Source: Marivita hallyeonensis (lineage in GTDB: Bacteria; Pseudomonadota; Alphaproteobacteria; Rhodobacterales; Rhodobacteraceae). Taken from it: a stretch of 64,000 nucleotides of DNA. The first letter of the stretch is position 1. The number at the start of each line of letters is the position of its first letter. The stretch is from NCBI RefSeq assembly GCF_900129875.1, contig NZ_FQXC01000001.1:868001-932000 (forward strand), in the 5' to 3' direction. Both the position numbers and the translations under genes were made by a program. Below the pieces are notes generated by a model that saw only the letters and a program-made list of their open reading frames with translations, was not told the DNA's origin and did not search any database. This document shows positions 33,827 to 43,884 of the stretch, in pieces.

Positions 33827-34585
33827 TCAAGTCCGCTGATCGATCTGAGCGCGCTCAACCAACCTGACCGCTGCCCTGTCGGCGATCATGTCGCCTGTGG
33901 CGCGGTCGAACCTGAGATACGCCAGCCCGGCGCCATCTGCCTGCGTGTACAGTGTTCCCGCCGGTTTTCCGTCAGCCTCGATCTCGGTCCCGAGCGGCGC
34001 TGACCCATCGACTGTGACCTTGGCCAGACCTTTGCGCAGTTCGGTCTTGTGCTTCATGCGGGCAGTCACTTCCTGACCCACGTAACAGCCCTTTTTGAAA
34101 TCGACGCCGTTCAACCGCTCGAACCCCATTTCAAGGATAAAGCTGTCAGCATTCAGTTCGACGCCACTCTCAGGAACGCAGGCCGCAACACGCAGAGCGT
34201 CCCAATCGACATCCGCGTCACCCGGTTGCCCATGATACCCGCGCCAGCCCAGCGACGGATCGCGCGGGTCGGCAAAGGCACCGTCGGGCGGGCTGCCCAG
34301 TCCGCGCGTCACAGTGAGGTCGCTGTCCGCAACCTCGACCGCAGAGCGGAGTTTGTACATCATCAGAGCCTGTTTGATCCCGGGCGCAAGATCGGACGCA
34401 ATGTCGAGTCCGATCTCGTCGCCCAGCGGCACGAGAAAGAAATCGGCGCGATACTTGCCTTGGGGCGTCAGCATGGCCGCATAGACCAGGCCTTGATCCA
34501 GCTTGCCTACATCGTTCGTCACCAGCCCTTGCAGAAAGTCCCGCGCGTCTGGTCCGCTGATCTTGAGAATGGTCCGATCCGACAT
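33827..34585 (-). CDS. ygfZ: YgfZ/GcvT-domain folate-binding Fe-S cluster repair protein
   Basis: 252 residues. The YgfZ signature KGCYVGQE is present in DFKKGCYVGQEVTARMKHK; the N-terminal ILKISGPDARDFLQGLVTNDV is the usual start. YgfZ supports folate-dependent maintenance of certain [4Fe-4S] enzymes. The ATG at 34585 matches the usual N-terminus; the open frame extends upstream to 34726 but lacks homology there. Confidence 0.9.
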   Translation of the reverse strand: MSDRTILKISGPDARDFLQGLVTNDVGKLDQGLVYAAMLTPQGKYRADFFLVPLGDEIGLDIASDLAPGIKQALMMYKLRSAVEVADSDLTVTRGLGSPPDGAFADPRDPSLGWRGYHGQPGDADVDWDALRVAACVPESGVELNADSFILEMGFERLNGVDFKKGCYVGQEVTARMKHKTELRKGLAKVTVDGSAPLGTEIEADGKPAGTLYTQADGAGLAYLRFDRATGDMIADRAAVRLVERAQIDQRT

Positions 34586-34646
34586 GGCTGCCCCTGAAAT
34601 ATCCGCCACCCTCAGATAAAGGTCCGGGCAGGTGGTGCAAGGGGCA

Positions 34647-35219
34647 TCAGGCGGTTGCGGTGTCTCCCAACACTTGCCGCGACAGAATACGGTCGAGCGA
34701 AAGCGCTCCGGCACCTTTGATGACAAGCGTGATCAGCAACAACATCCAGAACGCCCGCTGATCGAGGATCACGCTGTCCGGCACCTTGTCGAACCACGCG
34801 CCAAGGGTCTCTGCGTGTTCGATGCCGCCGTGCCCGTACAGGTCGGTCAGGCTTTGGACTACGACAAAGCCGATCATGCCAAGCGCCGCCAGTCGCGTGA
34901 AGAGACCGATCACAATCAACAGCGGCAGGATGAACTCTGCCCACGTCCCGGCGACCACCACCAGCCAATGAAAGACACTTAGTTGGGACGTGTCGTAGAC
35001 GACGGCCTCCATCTGCTTGGGGAAAATCTGCGCATAGGCCCCGGTAGACGGGACGAAGATGCCCATGATCCCATCGCCAAGCTTGGTCAGCCCCGAGGCC
35101 CAGAAGTAGTTGAGCAGCGTCGCTGCAAAGACGAACCGGGCCAAGAGTGGGATCAGCCCGTCCATGGAGCGCTCAATGGCGGAAAAGAAGCTGTTATGAA
35201 GGGAAACAAGGCGGTCCAT
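34647..35219 (-). CDS. bufD: DoxX-family membrane protein of the bufferin operon
   Basis: 190 residues with four to five membrane segments; DoxX pattern ARFVFAATLLNYFWASGLTKLG near the start and WAEFILPLLIVIGLFTRLAALGMIGFVVVQS in the middle. It is the last gene after bufA-B-C, starting just after the bufC stop. In bufferin loci this component is membrane-bound and its function is open (electron supply or transport are proposed). The symbol is given from synteny. Confidence 0.78.
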   Translation of the reverse strand: MDRLVSLHNSFFSAIERSMDGLIPLLARFVFAATLLNYFWASGLTKLGDGIMGIFVPSTGAYAQIFPKQMEAVVYDTSQLSVFHWLVVVAGTWAEFILPLLIVIGLFTRLAALGMIGFVVVQSLTDLYGHGGIEHAETLGAWFDKVPDSVILDQRAFWMLLLITLVIKGAGALSLDRILSRQVLGDTATA

Positions 35220-35222
35220 GGG

Positions 35223-35981
35223 TTAGTCTTTCTGGTTTGGAATGGGAGCGTTTGAAACGTGAGTGATGGCGTTGTTCGAGAGCAAGAGGCCGAGCAGAGT
35301 GGAAAGATCGAAGGTGTCGCCGGTCGGCTCCAACGCTTCTCTGAACGTGTGGCCGCCTTGAAGAGCAATCAGGACATCCGCGCCTTCTGTGCCAAGCACA
35401 TGCGGTTCGGGATCAAATTCGGCGCGAAGGATCAGAACATCCTCGGCAATGCCTGTAGGTTTGTCTCCACCGCGCAGGGTGTATCGCCAGATCGATCCAA
35501 TCGGCCATGGCGACCGGATCAGGATCATGGAGGGCGCAAAGGTGAACCGGCTGTTGAGAAGTGTCGTCTCGTCCATGTCCTGCAGCGCGGTGGGCTCGAT
35601 ACCAACGCTATCGGCCGCATGGTAGCTTTGCCGCATGGCGACGTCGATCCGCGCTACATCGGCGAGATAGGGCAGGTGTGCCAACTGCTCCAGATCGGCA
35701 AGGAAGTCAGGAAACGTTGCGCCGTAGTGCATCATCAGCGGTGAAGTCGGCGGCGACTGGCGCAGATACGCGCGCGCCACGTGTTCGAAGTTGTCTCGCC
35801 CGATCAGGCCGACAATCGACGGGAACCCGTCGGCAAGAGCCTCGCGCAGGGAAACGGTGACGTTGTTGCGGTAAACGCCGTAGCGGCGGCCAGCGGGACG
35901 GTTCTCTCCGTCGGACAATCCCTCCGGCACGGGCTGCGACGGATCAAGAAGCCCGGCGCGAAAGGTTGTCTGGCTGATCAT
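35223..35981 (-). CDS. bufC: DUF2063-type partner protein of the bufferin maturase
   Basis: 252 residues. The N-terminal domain ([28 protein letters not shown], then [32 protein letters not shown]) is the DUF2063 pattern of HvfC/BufC proteins, which bind the MNIO maturase and deliver the precursor peptide. It overlaps bufB by four bases. The C-terminal half (about 150-250) is less conserved. Confidence 0.82.
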   Translation of the reverse strand: MISQTTFRAGLLDPSQPVPEGLSDGENRPAGRRYGVYRNNVTVSLREALADGFPSIVGLIGRDNFEHVARAYLRQSPPTSPLMMHYGATFPDFLADLEQLAHLPYLADVARIDVAMRQSYHAADSVGIEPTALQDMDETTLLNSRFTFAPSMILIRSPWPIGSIWRYTLRGGDKPTGIAEDVLILRAEFDPEPHVLGTEGADVLIALQGGHTFREALEPTGDTFDLSTLLGLLLSNNAITHVSNAPIPNQKD

Positions 35982-36835
35982 GCCAACACGCGAGTCAGAG
36001 CCGCATCGGCCCGACGCGCCTCGTCCGCCAGCACGGGCCAATCCGGCACATCTGTATCCCATTCGACCAGCAGCGGCTTCGGACCCGACTTTGCAAGCGT
36101 GTAGTCCAGCAGCGCCCAGACCGGATCCACAACTTCGCGGCCATGGCTGTCGATCAGAAGGGGCGCACCGTGGTCGTCTTCATCCTCGTCGTGCCCGCCA
36201 AGATGGATTTCACCAACCGCGTCAAGCGGGTAGGCGTCGATGTAGCCTTGCGGGGCGTAGCCGAGGTTTGTTGCCGAGACGAAGACGTTGTTCACGTCAA
36301 GCAGCAAACCACAGCCCGTCCGGCGGACGATTTCGGCCAGAAAGTCTGTCTCGGTATAGGTGCTTTCGTCAAAGGCCAGGTAGGAGGACGGGTTCTCCAG
36401 CAACATGCGCCGCCCTAGGGTTTCCTGCACTTCGTCGATATGATCGGCGACGCGGGACAGGGTGTCCTTGGTGTAGGGCAGGGGCAGCAGATCGTTCAGG
36501 AAATGGCTGTCATGCGTGGACCAGGCCAGGTGTTCGGAAAAACTTGCCGGGTTGAGCCAACCCACCAGATGTTTCAACCGCGCAAGGTGATCGGGATCAA
36601 GACGGCCCTCGCCGCCAATCGAAAGTCCGACACCGTGGACCGAGATCGGGAACCGCTCTGACAAAACGCGCAGTTGAGCAAGGGGTCGTCCACCGTCGCC
36701 CATGTAGTTCTCGGCATGAATTTCGAGCCACCCCACCGGTGCGGGATTTTCAAGGATGTCCGAGAAATGCTGCGGCTTGTACCCCACACCCGGCGCGTTT
36801 GGCAGATGCGGGAAGCTGTGCGTGGCGTCTGGCAT
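35978..36835 (-). CDS. bufB: MNIO-family (DUF692) bufferin maturase
   Basis: 285 residues, TIM-barrel multinuclear non-haem iron oxidase. Conserved metal-site stretches are [56 protein letters not shown] and [10 protein letters not shown]. Enzymes of this family modify cysteines of small precursor peptides, in bufferins to thiooxazole groups that bind copper. The precursor (bufA) is directly upstream and the partner bufC downstream. The call is strong; copper as the metal is by analogy. Confidence 0.9.
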   Translation of the reverse strand: MPDATHSFPHLPNAPGVGYKPQHFSDILENPAPVGWLEIHAENYMGDGGRPLAQLRVLSERFPISVHGVGLSIGGEGRLDPDHLARLKHLVGWLNPASFSEHLAWSTHDSHFLNDLLPLPYTKDTLSRVADHIDEVQETLGRRMLLENPSSYLAFDESTYTETDFLAEIVRRTGCGLLLDVNNVFVSATNLGYAPQGYIDAYPLDAVGEIHLGGHDEDEDDHGAPLLIDSHGREVVDPVWALLDYTLAKSGPKPLLVEWDTDVPDWPVLADEARRADAALTRVLA

Positions 36836-36889
36836 GGTCTCTGTCCCGGCGGGGTAGGTCGGACAGGTTTGCCCGACCTACGATTGCAT

Positions 36890-37192
36890 TTAGCTGGGCA
36901 GGTCGCGGTTCAGCTCTTCAAGCGAGCCAGTGCGCGGTGTGCCGTCTGCCATCGCCGGCAATTCGATCTCGGTGCAGGTGCCCGCGTCAACAAGCGTCCA
37001 GGCGTTGCCCTGATAGTCGACAACGGAGGAACCGGCGCAGGTTGTGCCCGGGCCTGCGGCGCAGTCATTCTGACCGGCGAGCGAAACGCCGAAGCACTTC
37101 TCTTTGGCTTGTGCGGTGGCGGTTGTGGTGTGGGCTGCAAGGCTGGCGGCGACGGCGCCAACGATCGCGACGGTTTTGATGGCTTTCGACAT
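36890..37192 (-). CDS. bufA: Bufferin precursor, DUF2282 type
   Basis: 100 residues. Signal peptide to about residue 29 (TTATAQA|K), then a core with four cysteines at 33, 44, 52 and 73 ([34 protein letters not shown]), as in DUF2282/bufferin-1 peptides. After modification by BufB it is expected to be exported and to sequester copper in the periplasm. The ATG at 37192 follows GAAGGA. It is the first gene of bufA-B-C-D. Confidence 0.87.
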   Translation of the reverse strand: MSKAIKTVAIVGAVAASLAAHTTTATAQAKEKCFGVSLAGQNDCAAGPGTTCAGSSVVDYQGNAWTLVDAGTCTEIELPAMADGTPRTGSLEELNRDLPS

Positions 37193-37361
37193 GAATTGGG
37201 TCCTTCCGGTTGTACTTCGTTTGAACTGGGTCGGCGCCGCGATTGCGACATCGATGCCCCTACAATGCCCTGCGACGTGCCGTCGCGCCATTCACGCCGA
37301 TGTGCATCACGCGGGCGTGACGCACGGTGAGACGATTTTGGCTGGTGTGGGGGATTATGGC

Positions 37362-37401
37362 ACAAAAACAAAGGGCCTCGTAACAAAACGAGACCCTTTT
37401 C
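37362..37401 (-). terminator. thrS terminator
   Basis: Minus strand: AAAGGGTCTCG-TTTTGTTA-CGAGGCCCTTT with one mismatch, followed by GTTTTTGTG. It starts about 20 bases after the thrS stop and separates thrS from the bufferin operon on the same strand. Confidence 0.82.
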
Positions 37402-37422
37402 GGCGATGAAGATTTCACTTTG

Positions 37423-39369
37423 TTACAAGAGGTCCGGCGGCGTCGCTTCTTTTGCGAGCGCGCTCACGATCTCCGTCAAGGATGTAACAGAGGTCTGCTT
37501 TTCGCCCAGACGCCGCACGGTGACAGTTCTGTCCTCGACTTCGCGATGACCAATCGCAAGGATGACCGGCACTTTGCCAAGGCTGTGTTCGCGGACCTTG
37601 AAGTTGATCTTCTCGTTGCGGATATCGGCCTCGGCGCGGACACCAGCGGTGGTGAGAGCGTCAACCACTTCATGCACGTATTCATCGGCTTCGGACACGA
37701 TGGAGGCCACAACCACCTGACGCGGAGCGAGCCAGAAAGGCAGTTTGCCTGCGTGTTCCTCAATCAGGATACCGATGAAGCGTTCGAACGATCCCAGCAC
37801 AGCGCGATGCAGCATGACCGGACGGTGTTTGCCACCGTCCGCGCCGATATAGGTCGCGTCCAGCCGCTCCGGCAGCACGAAGTCAACTTGCAAGGTGCCG
37901 CATTGCCAATCCCGGCCGATTGCATCTGTCAGAACAAACTCCAGCTTGGGTCCGTAAAACGCGCCTTCGCCCGGGTTCAGCTCGAACTCGCAACCTGCGG
38001 CAGTCGTGGCCGCCTTAAGGGCATTTTCGGATTTGTCCCACACATCATCCGATCCCGCGCGGGTTTCCGGCCGGTCGGAGAATTTGACCTTGAAGTCTTC
38101 GAAGCCGAGGTCACGGTAGATTTCTGATAGGAAGTCGATAAAGCGTCTTGTTTCATCTTCAATCTGGTCCTCTCTACAGAAAATATGAGCGTCATCCTGG
38201 GTAAATCCGCGGACGCGCATGATGCCATGCAGGGCACCGGAAGGCTCATATCTATTGCACGACCCGAATTCGGCCATACGCAGAGGAAGATTTCTGTAAC
38301 TTTTTAATCCCTGGTTAAAAATCTGGACGTGACAGGGGCAATTCATCGGTTTGAGCGCATTGACTGCTTTTTCGCGTGCGTGCTCCTCGTCCACTTCGAC
38401 GATAAACATGTGTTCCTGGTACTTGTCCCAGTGGCCAGACGCCTCCCACAATTTTCGGTCCACGACCTGTGGGGTGTTCACCTCCACGTAACCGCCCTTG
38501 GTTTGTTGGCGACGCATGTAATCCTGCAAGGTGGTGTAGATGCGCCACCCATTCGGATGCCAGAAGATCTGCCCCGGCGCCTCCTCTTGCATGTGGAAGA
38601 GGTCCATCTCGCGACCCAGCTTACGGTGGTCGCGCTTGGCGGCCTCTTCGAGCATGTTGAGATAGGCGCGCAGCTTTTCCTTGTTCTGGAACGCCACGCC
38701 GTAGATGCGCTGAAGCATCGCGCGGTCACTGTCGCCACGCCAATAGGCGCCCGCTACGCTCATCAGTTTGAAGGCGTCCGCCGGAACCTGACCGGTATGC
38801 TGCAAATGCGGGCCGCGACACAGGTCCTGCCAATGCCCGTGCCAGTACATGCGGAGGGGCTCATCGCCCGGAATGGCCTCGATGAGTTCGACCTTATAAG
38901 GCTCGTTGTTCGCCTCATAGTATTTGACCGCGCGGTCGCGTTCCCAGATCTCGGTGGTGACCGGGTCGCGCTTGTTGATGATTTCCTTCATCTTCTTCTC
39001 GATCGCGCCCAGGTCTTCCGGGGTGAACGGCTCTGCGCGGTCGAAATCGTAGTACCAGCCATTGTCGATCACCGGGCCGATGGTGACCTTAACGTCCGGC
39101 CAGATCTCCTGCACTGCCCGCGCCATGATGTGCGCGAGGTCGTGCCGGATCAGTTCCAGCGCCGCTTCATCATCGGCCAAGGTGTTGATCGCGATGCTGC
39201 TGTCGGCCGCGATGGGCCATTGCATGTCCCAATGCTTGCCATCGACAATGGCCGAGATGGCTTTTTTGGACAGCGACTTTGAAATGCTTTCGGCCACTTC
39301 GGCAGGGGTCACACCCTTGTCGTAGTTGCGCGAATTGCCATCGGGAAAGGTCAGGGAAATCTGGCTCAT
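37423..39369 (-). CDS. thrS: Threonine-tRNA ligase
   Basis: 648 residues, full length: TGS domain (residues 1-60), editing/second additional domain (HMHDYHRDE-like [13 protein letters not shown]...), class II catalytic core with motif 2 ([35 protein letters not shown]) and motif 3 ([16 protein letters not shown]), and the C-terminal anticodon domain. It charges tRNA-Thr. The ATG at 39369 follows GAGGAG. Single-gene transcription unit with its own terminator. Confidence 0.97.
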   Translation of the reverse strand: MSQISLTFPDGNSRNYDKGVTPAEVAESISKSLSKKAISAIVDGKHWDMQWPIAADSSIAINTLADDEAALELIRHDLAHIMARAVQEIWPDVKVTIGPVIDNGWYYDFDRAEPFTPEDLGAIEKKMKEIINKRDPVTTEIWERDRAVKYYEANNEPYKVELIEAIPGDEPLRMYWHGHWQDLCRGPHLQHTGQVPADAFKLMSVAGAYWRGDSDRAMLQRIYGVAFQNKEKLRAYLNMLEEAAKRDHRKLGREMDLFHMQEEAPGQIFWHPNGWRIYTTLQDYMRRQQTKGGYVEVNTPQVVDRKLWEASGHWDKYQEHMFIVEVDEEHAREKAVNALKPMNCPCHVQIFNQGLKSYRNLPLRMAEFGSCNRYEPSGALHGIMRVRGFTQDDAHIFCREDQIEDETRRFIDFLSEIYRDLGFEDFKVKFSDRPETRAGSDDVWDKSENALKAATTAAGCEFELNPGEGAFYGPKLEFVLTDAIGRDWQCGTLQVDFVLPERLDATYIGADGGKHRPVMLHRAVLGSFERFIGILIEEHAGKLPFWLAPRQVVVASIVSEADEYVHEVVDALTTAGVRAEADIRNEKINFKVREHSLGKVPVILAIGHREVEDRTVTVRRLGEKQTSVTSLTEIVSALAKEATPPDLL

Positions 39370-39667
39370 CGGCCGGCTCCTCGTCAGTTTGGCGCCCACG
39401 GAACGCCCGGTTGCGGGTTATGTATCGTCGGCGGCTTGTGGCAGGGGCCGACAAATCCGTCAAGATGGTGTGCGCCTCTGCGAGTCGGCAAGTTTGGGCG
39501 CTAACGGGTAAGACTCTTGCGCGGTATACGAATGTATTATCTGAAGTCTTTTGATTCCAGATGGTTAGCTACTCATTTGAGAGTGGACGAAACCGACGCA
39601 ATGGCTATGTATAACGACATTCCACTATCGGAAACATTCGCTGCCAATTGAAACGGGAGAGCAGGCC
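39370..39667. other. Divergent promoter gap between thrS and a small gene
   Basis: About 300 bases, the right half AT-rich (around 39530-39650). I see no T-box-like leader, no conserved RNA and no supported frame; it should hold the promoters of thrS and of the small gene at 39668. Confidence 0.3.
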
Positions 39668-39913
39668 ATGCCCGGGTACAATACGAAATTCGATTTGACC
39701 GTCGAAGACATGGAGTTGATCGAGGACGCGCTTCGCAGCACCAAGCGGACGCTTAACACCTCGGTGTTTGAGCAGGCCGCTGACCCGCTCAAACCCTGTG
39801 AGAAAACTCGCGATGTCGATGTATCGATGAAGCGGATCAACGATCTTTTGGGGCGGTTGCACAACCAAAAGAACTTCTATCGCCCGAAGGCTGGCGCGTA
39901 CGTTTCAGGGTAG
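39668..39913 (+). CDS. Small hypothetical protein
   Basis: 81 residues, hydrophilic, mostly helical (LTVEDMELIEDALRSTKRTLN; DVSMKRINDLLGRLHNQKNFYRP), no signal peptide or membrane segment. The ATG is preceded by GGGAGAGCAGG, and coding bias looks normal, so it is probably real. I do not recognise a characterised family. Confidence 0.65.
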   Translation: MPGYNTKFDLTVEDMELIEDALRSTKRTLNTSVFEQAADPLKPCEKTRDVDVSMKRINDLLGRLHNQKNFYRPKAGAYVSG

Positions 39914-39943
39914 GGTGGGCTTCACACCCACCCCACGCACCTT

Positions 39944-40363
39944 TCAAAGCGCGGCTGTAAACACCGCGTAGGCCATGGTCAGGCAGCAAAGCCAACCGAT
40001 CAGGAAAAGCCCGGGTCGAAGGGGCATTTTTGCAAAACCCGCAATCATGCCCACCGCGTGCAACACGCGCACCCAGAAGAACACGATGGCCGTCCAGTAC
40101 GTGAGCCCTGTGAAGCCATCGATGCTGTTCAGTATCAATACCAAAACCGAGAATGGCAGCGCCTGTTCGATCAGGTTGAGATGCGCCCGGTGCGCGCGAT
40201 GCACCCAGGCGGGGAACTGATCCAGCGGGGTGGGGCGGACAAAGGGGTCTTCCGCGCCCGGAACTTCGTATTTGTTCACGCCGACGATATAGGGAATCCA
40301 GAGCGACGCGGCGAGGATCATGAGGCAAGTGAGGATGCCAAGCTCGGTGGGAAAGGTTTCCAT
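39944..40363 (-). CDS. MAPEG-family membrane protein
   Basis: 139 residues with four membrane segments. The family block RAHRAHLNLIEQALPFSVLVLILNSIDG matches MAPEG (eicosanoid and glutathione metabolism type membrane proteins); bacterial members have no clear role. It shares one base with the stop of the upstream AHSA1-domain gene, forming a three-gene unit with the ArsR fusion. Confidence 0.85.
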   Translation of the reverse strand: METFPTELGILTCLMILAASLWIPYIVGVNKYEVPGAEDPFVRPTPLDQFPAWVHRAHRAHLNLIEQALPFSVLVLILNSIDGFTGLTYWTAIVFFWVRVLHAVGMIAGFAKMPLRPGLFLIGWLCCLTMAYAVFTAAL

Positions 40364-40818
40364 TACGCGTCTCCCTCGTGCTCGGCCCAGAGGTGGTCGC
40401 CGCCGAAATGCATCGGCTCACCGGTTTCCAACCAGGTTTTAAGTCCTGCCAGGGTCCGTACCCAGCCATCGGCGGTCCCGTCGCTGGGATCATGCGCAAG
40501 CCCCCGATGTTCGACCGTCAGCTTGCAATACTCGCCTTCGACACCAATCAGGTAAGTCACCTCGCTGGTCTTCGCATCCGGTTCCCATTTCGGTTCGAAA
40601 GTGGTCACGATGCGGGACTTGGGATCCAAAGTGATTTCGCGGGCGTGAAGCGTCTCGAACCCATCGGGTGTGGCGTAAATCAAAGTATCGCCCTCGCGCC
40701 GCGCGCTTTGACCAAGAAAGTCATAGTTCGCAACCGCATCGGCCGAGGTCAGGGCATCCCAAAGTGCGTCTTGCGAGCACCTGATATGGGTTTCCATCAT
40801 GAAATCGGGTTTCGTCAT
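40363..40818 (-). CDS. AHSA1/SRPBCC-domain protein
   Basis: 151 residues, a single START-like AHSA1 domain (ETHIRCSQDALWDALTSADAVANYDFLGQSARREGD; GEYCKLTVEHRGL; GWVRTLAGLKTWLETGEPM). It closely resembles the C-terminal domain of the next upstream protein, pointing to a local duplication. Ligand unknown. Confidence 0.85.
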   Translation of the reverse strand: MTKPDFMMETHIRCSQDALWDALTSADAVANYDFLGQSARREGDTLIYATPDGFETLHAREITLDPKSRIVTTFEPKWEPDAKTSEVTYLIGVEGEYCKLTVEHRGLAHDPSDGTADGWVRTLAGLKTWLETGEPMHFGGDHLWAEHEGDA

Positions 40819-40830
40819 TTGGATGATCCT

Positions 40831-41574
40831 TCAGCTCGCCATTTTCAGGGCAGTGCCTGTTTCGAGGTAAGATTTGAGCGACGCCGCCAGACGTGCCCAG
40901 CCTTCGGCAAAGCCTTCCTGACCCGGCGCCATGTCGTAATGTTCGATGGTCAGTTTGCAGGTCTCACCCTGCGGTTCGATAACGTAGACCATATGGGAGG
41001 CCGGGGCGTTCGGGCCCATGAATAAGGGCTCAAAGGTCATCGCGATGCGTGACTTGGGATCAAGCTCGGTTGTGACCTGACGCAGCATGGGATTGCCGTC
41101 GGGGAGAATGAATTCGGTGACGTTGTCGGGCTTCGCGTCGCCCCGTACGTCGTTACACATGAAATGGTAGGCGGCCATCTGATCGGCCTTGGTCAATGCA
41201 TCCCACAGCGCATCCTGCGAGCAGCGGATGAAGGTTTGCATCATGAAATCAGGTTTACCCATACTGGTCTCTCTTTCGAGTTTGGCTTTGAGATCGCTCA
41301 TCATTTGCGCCTGCGGCCGCAGGAACGGCGCAACCCAGCGGTCGAGCATTTCCTGCAGGGGGAGGGCATTCAGGTAGTGGTATTTGAACCGCCCCTGTTT
41401 GCGCGAAATGACGAGATGGGCATCTTCGAGGACCTTGAGGTGCTTCATCACGCCGAACCGGCTCATGTCGAGCTGCTCTTCCAGTTCGGTCAGCGACTGC
41501 CCGTCCTTACGCCGCAAACTGTCAAGCAGCGCGCGGCGGGCGGGATCATTGAGGGCTTTGAAGATCGCATCCAT
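40831..41574 (-). CDS. ArsR-type HTH regulator fused to an AHSA1 domain
   Basis: 247 residues. Residues 1-90 are an ArsR winged helix (FKALNDPARRALLDSLRRKDGQSLTELEEQLDMSRFGVMKHLKVLEDAHLV) without the CxC metal motif, and 105-247 an AHSA1/SRPBCC domain (QTFIRCSQDALWDALTKADQM). Probably binds a hydrophobic ligand through the second domain and regulates its own operon (second AHSA1 gene and MAPEG gene). Confidence 0.88.
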   Translation of the reverse strand: MDAIFKALNDPARRALLDSLRRKDGQSLTELEEQLDMSRFGVMKHLKVLEDAHLVISRKQGRFKYHYLNALPLQEMLDRWVAPFLRPQAQMMSDLKAKLERETSMGKPDFMMQTFIRCSQDALWDALTKADQMAAYHFMCNDVRGDAKPDNVTEFILPDGNPMLRQVTTELDPKSRIAMTFEPLFMGPNAPASHMVYVIEPQGETCKLTIEHYDMAPGQEGFAEGWARLAASLKSYLETGTALKMAS

Positions 41575-41738
41575 TTTTTGACTATAGGTGATTAATTAGT
41601 CACGTGACAATATGGTAACTTAATGTTTAGGAGATAACTTAATAAGTCACTGATTTATAACAATGTTGCGGCGGGTGCGGAACGGATCGTCGAGTTGATG
41701 CGTTGGAGATGGTTGGACCAGGAAAGGGAATCACCTGC

Positions 41739-42989
41739 ATGACGAGCCCCGTGACAGACGTCTACGAAGAGATCACCGGCGCGGATGACGACGTCCGCGA
41801 CCGCGAGGCCCGCAATGGCGTGCGTCACATGGTCAGCCTGTCGATGACAAAGGTCGCGGATGGATTGATTGACCCAAAGCTTGTGCTCAGCTGGCTGGCT
41901 GGCGCGCTGGGGGCACCGGCGGCACTGACCGGTCTTCTTGTCCCGATCCGTGAGGCCGGTGCGCTCTTGCCTCAGATTGCCTTGGCTGGCTGGGTCCAAT
42001 CGCTCAAGCATCGGAAATGGGCTTGGGTCTTCGGATCGCTTGGTCAGGGCGCGGCGGCGGCAGCGATTGTGTTCATCGCGCTGACTTTGCAGGGGCTCGC
42101 CGCCGGGATTGCGCTTTGTGCTGCGCTTGCCGTGCTGGCACTGTCGCGTGCGGCCTGTTCGGTGAGCTACAAGGACATTCTTGGCAAGACGGTCGAAAAA
42201 ACCCGCCGTGGTGCCGTGACCGGCGTGGCAGGGTCCACCGCGTCGATTGCCGTTATCGTGTTCGCGGGTCTGTTGCTGTCGGGACTGCTCCGCAACGTCA
42301 CACCGGTGATCATCGCGATTGGCCTGGCCGCTATGTTGTGGGTCGCCGCGGCAACGCTGTTTTCACGCCTGGAAGAAGAAGCCTCGGACGAGACAGAAGA
42401 CACGTCCGTCGACTTTACCCCCTTGCGAGACGACAAACAGTTCCGTCTGTTTATCGCCGTGCGGGGATTGCTGACGGTAACTGCGCTTGCACCGCCGTAT
42501 TTCGTACTGCTTGGCGGGGGGCAGTCCGCCCTGCAAGGGCTTGGTGCGCTTCTCCTCGCATCTGCGGCTGCCGCATTCGTCAGTTCTTACATCTGGGGGC
42601 GGTTCTCGGATCGGTCTTCGCGCAAGGTGCTCTTCGCGTCTGGCCTGCTTGCCGCGTTCTTTGCCAGCCTGGCTGTTTTGGCCCAGCTCTCTGGCTGGGC
42701 AGATACCCCATGGGTCATCCCGGTGATCCTCTTCTTCTTCATGCTGTCCTACCAGGGCGTGCGCTCGGCCCGGTCAGTTTATCTGGTCGACATGTCGCCC
42801 GAGGACGCGAGGTCGAATTATGCGGCACTCGCCAACACCGCGATTGGCATTCTCCTGTTGGCAACCGGCGCGTTTGGCGGGTTGCTCGCCCTTGCCGGTC
42901 CAGTGGCGTCCCTGATCGGGTTCGCCGTTCTGTCCGTGGCGGGCGGCATGCTTGCCCTGAAACTGGACGAAGTACAGACAGACGATTGA
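41739..42989 (+). CDS. MFS transporter
   Basis: 416 residues with about twelve membrane segments in two halves separated by an acidic loop (EEEASDETEDTSVDFTP, about 205-225). MFS-like features include the EAGALLPQ region and YQGVRSARSVYLVDMSPEDARSNYAALANT. Substrate unknown. The ATG at 41739 follows AGGAAAGGG. Confidence 0.82.
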   Translation: MTSPVTDVYEEITGADDDVRDREARNGVRHMVSLSMTKVADGLIDPKLVLSWLAGALGAPAALTGLLVPIREAGALLPQIALAGWVQSLKHRKWAWVFGSLGQGAAAAAIVFIALTLQGLAAGIALCAALAVLALSRAACSVSYKDILGKTVEKTRRGAVTGVAGSTASIAVIVFAGLLLSGLLRNVTPVIIAIGLAAMLWVAAATLFSRLEEEASDETEDTSVDFTPLRDDKQFRLFIAVRGLLTVTALAPPYFVLLGGGQSALQGLGALLLASAAAAFVSSYIWGRFSDRSSRKVLFASGLLAAFFASLAVLAQLSGWADTPWVIPVILFFFMLSYQGVRSARSVYLVDMSPEDARSNYAALANTAIGILLLATGAFGGLLALAGPVASLIGFAVLSVAGGMLALKLDEVQTDD

Positions 42990-43054
42990 TGCGTTTCTGC
43001 CTTGGGTTTCGGTGCTGACTGCGTAAAGTCGCCCAAAACCCGAGGGAGGCAGAC

Positions 43055-43795
43055 GTGACAGACATCACCCACATCGACGGACCAAACGGCACGCGACTGG
43101 CCTATGTGAAAACCGACGGCAAAGACCCGACCATCGTATTTCTGTCCGGTTACAAATCCGACATGGAAGGCACCAAGGCGGTGCATCTGGAGGCGTGGGC
43201 GCGGGAAACGGGCCGTGCATTCCTGCGCTTCGATTACTCCGGTCACGGTATTTCAGGCGGGATGTTCGAAGACGGATGCATCGGCGACTGGGCCGGAGAC
43301 GCGCAAGCGGTAATCGAAGCGGCGACAGACGGGCCGGTTGTTCTTGTCGGATCATCCATGGGGGGGTGGATCGCCTCATTGATGACGCGGCGCCTGTCCA
43401 ACGTTGCAGGCTTCGTCGGCATCGCAGCGGCGCCGGATTTCACGGAAGACGGGTTTTGGACGAACTTTTCGGAGGACCAAAAGCGCGCGGTCATGGAGGA
43501 CGGGCAGGTTGCGCTGCCGTCGGATTACGACGAGCCCTACATCGTCACCAAGCGCCTGATCGAAGATGGCCGCAATCAGTTGGTCCTGCGCAGCCCATTG
43601 CCGATGCCGTTTCCGGTCCGATTGCTGCAGGGGACCGAAGATACCTCGGTTTCCCGAGAGACCGCTTTGCGGCTGTTGGACCACATCGACAGCCCGAACC
43701 TGCGCCTGACCTTGGTCAAAGGCGCGGATCACCGCTTTTCAGAACCCGAAAACCTCCGCCATATCGAGATCGCAATCGAAGAGGTGGGCGGTTAG
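43055..43795 (+). CDS. Alpha/beta hydrolase
   Basis: 246 residues. Nucleophile elbow GSSMGGW (Ser about 99), oxyanion region FLSGYKSDMEG, acid in LLQGTEDTS, catalytic His in VKGADHRFS. Resembles small esterases/acyl hydrolases of the BEM46/ABHD10 kind. The GTG start is preceded by GAGG. Followed immediately by the dyad at 43801-43820. Confidence 0.87.
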   Translation: MTDITHIDGPNGTRLAYVKTDGKDPTIVFLSGYKSDMEGTKAVHLEAWARETGRAFLRFDYSGHGISGGMFEDGCIGDWAGDAQAVIEAATDGPVVLVGSSMGGWIASLMTRRLSNVAGFVGIAAAPDFTEDGFWTNFSEDQKRAVMEDGQVALPSDYDEPYIVTKRLIEDGRNQLVLRSPLPMPFPVRLLQGTEDTSVSRETALRLLDHIDSPNLRLTLVKGADHRFSEPENLRHIEIAIEEVGG

Positions 43796-43800
43796 ACGGT

Positions 43801-43820
43801 TTTTGCATACGATTGCAAAA
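43801..43820. promoter_or_regulatory. Dyad TTTTGCA-N6-TGCAAAA: candidate LacI operator 1
   Basis: Perfect inverted repeat with 7-bp arms and a 6-base spacer, 65 bases before the HisD-family gene. A possible promoter TTGAGA-N16-TATGCT (43826-43853) follows directly. The same dyad occurs at 47370-47389 next to the LacI gene's own cluster. Confidence 0.7.
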
Positions 43821-43884
43821 TTCGCTTGAGAGGCTCCGGCACCTCGCTATGCTTGTTCCCGAGAGGTAATCTGGGGAGATGAAG

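Noticed and set aside
40029-40039. TTTTTGCAAAA palindrome inside the MAPEG gene as an operator
   Set aside because: It has no spacer between arms and lies within coding sequence.
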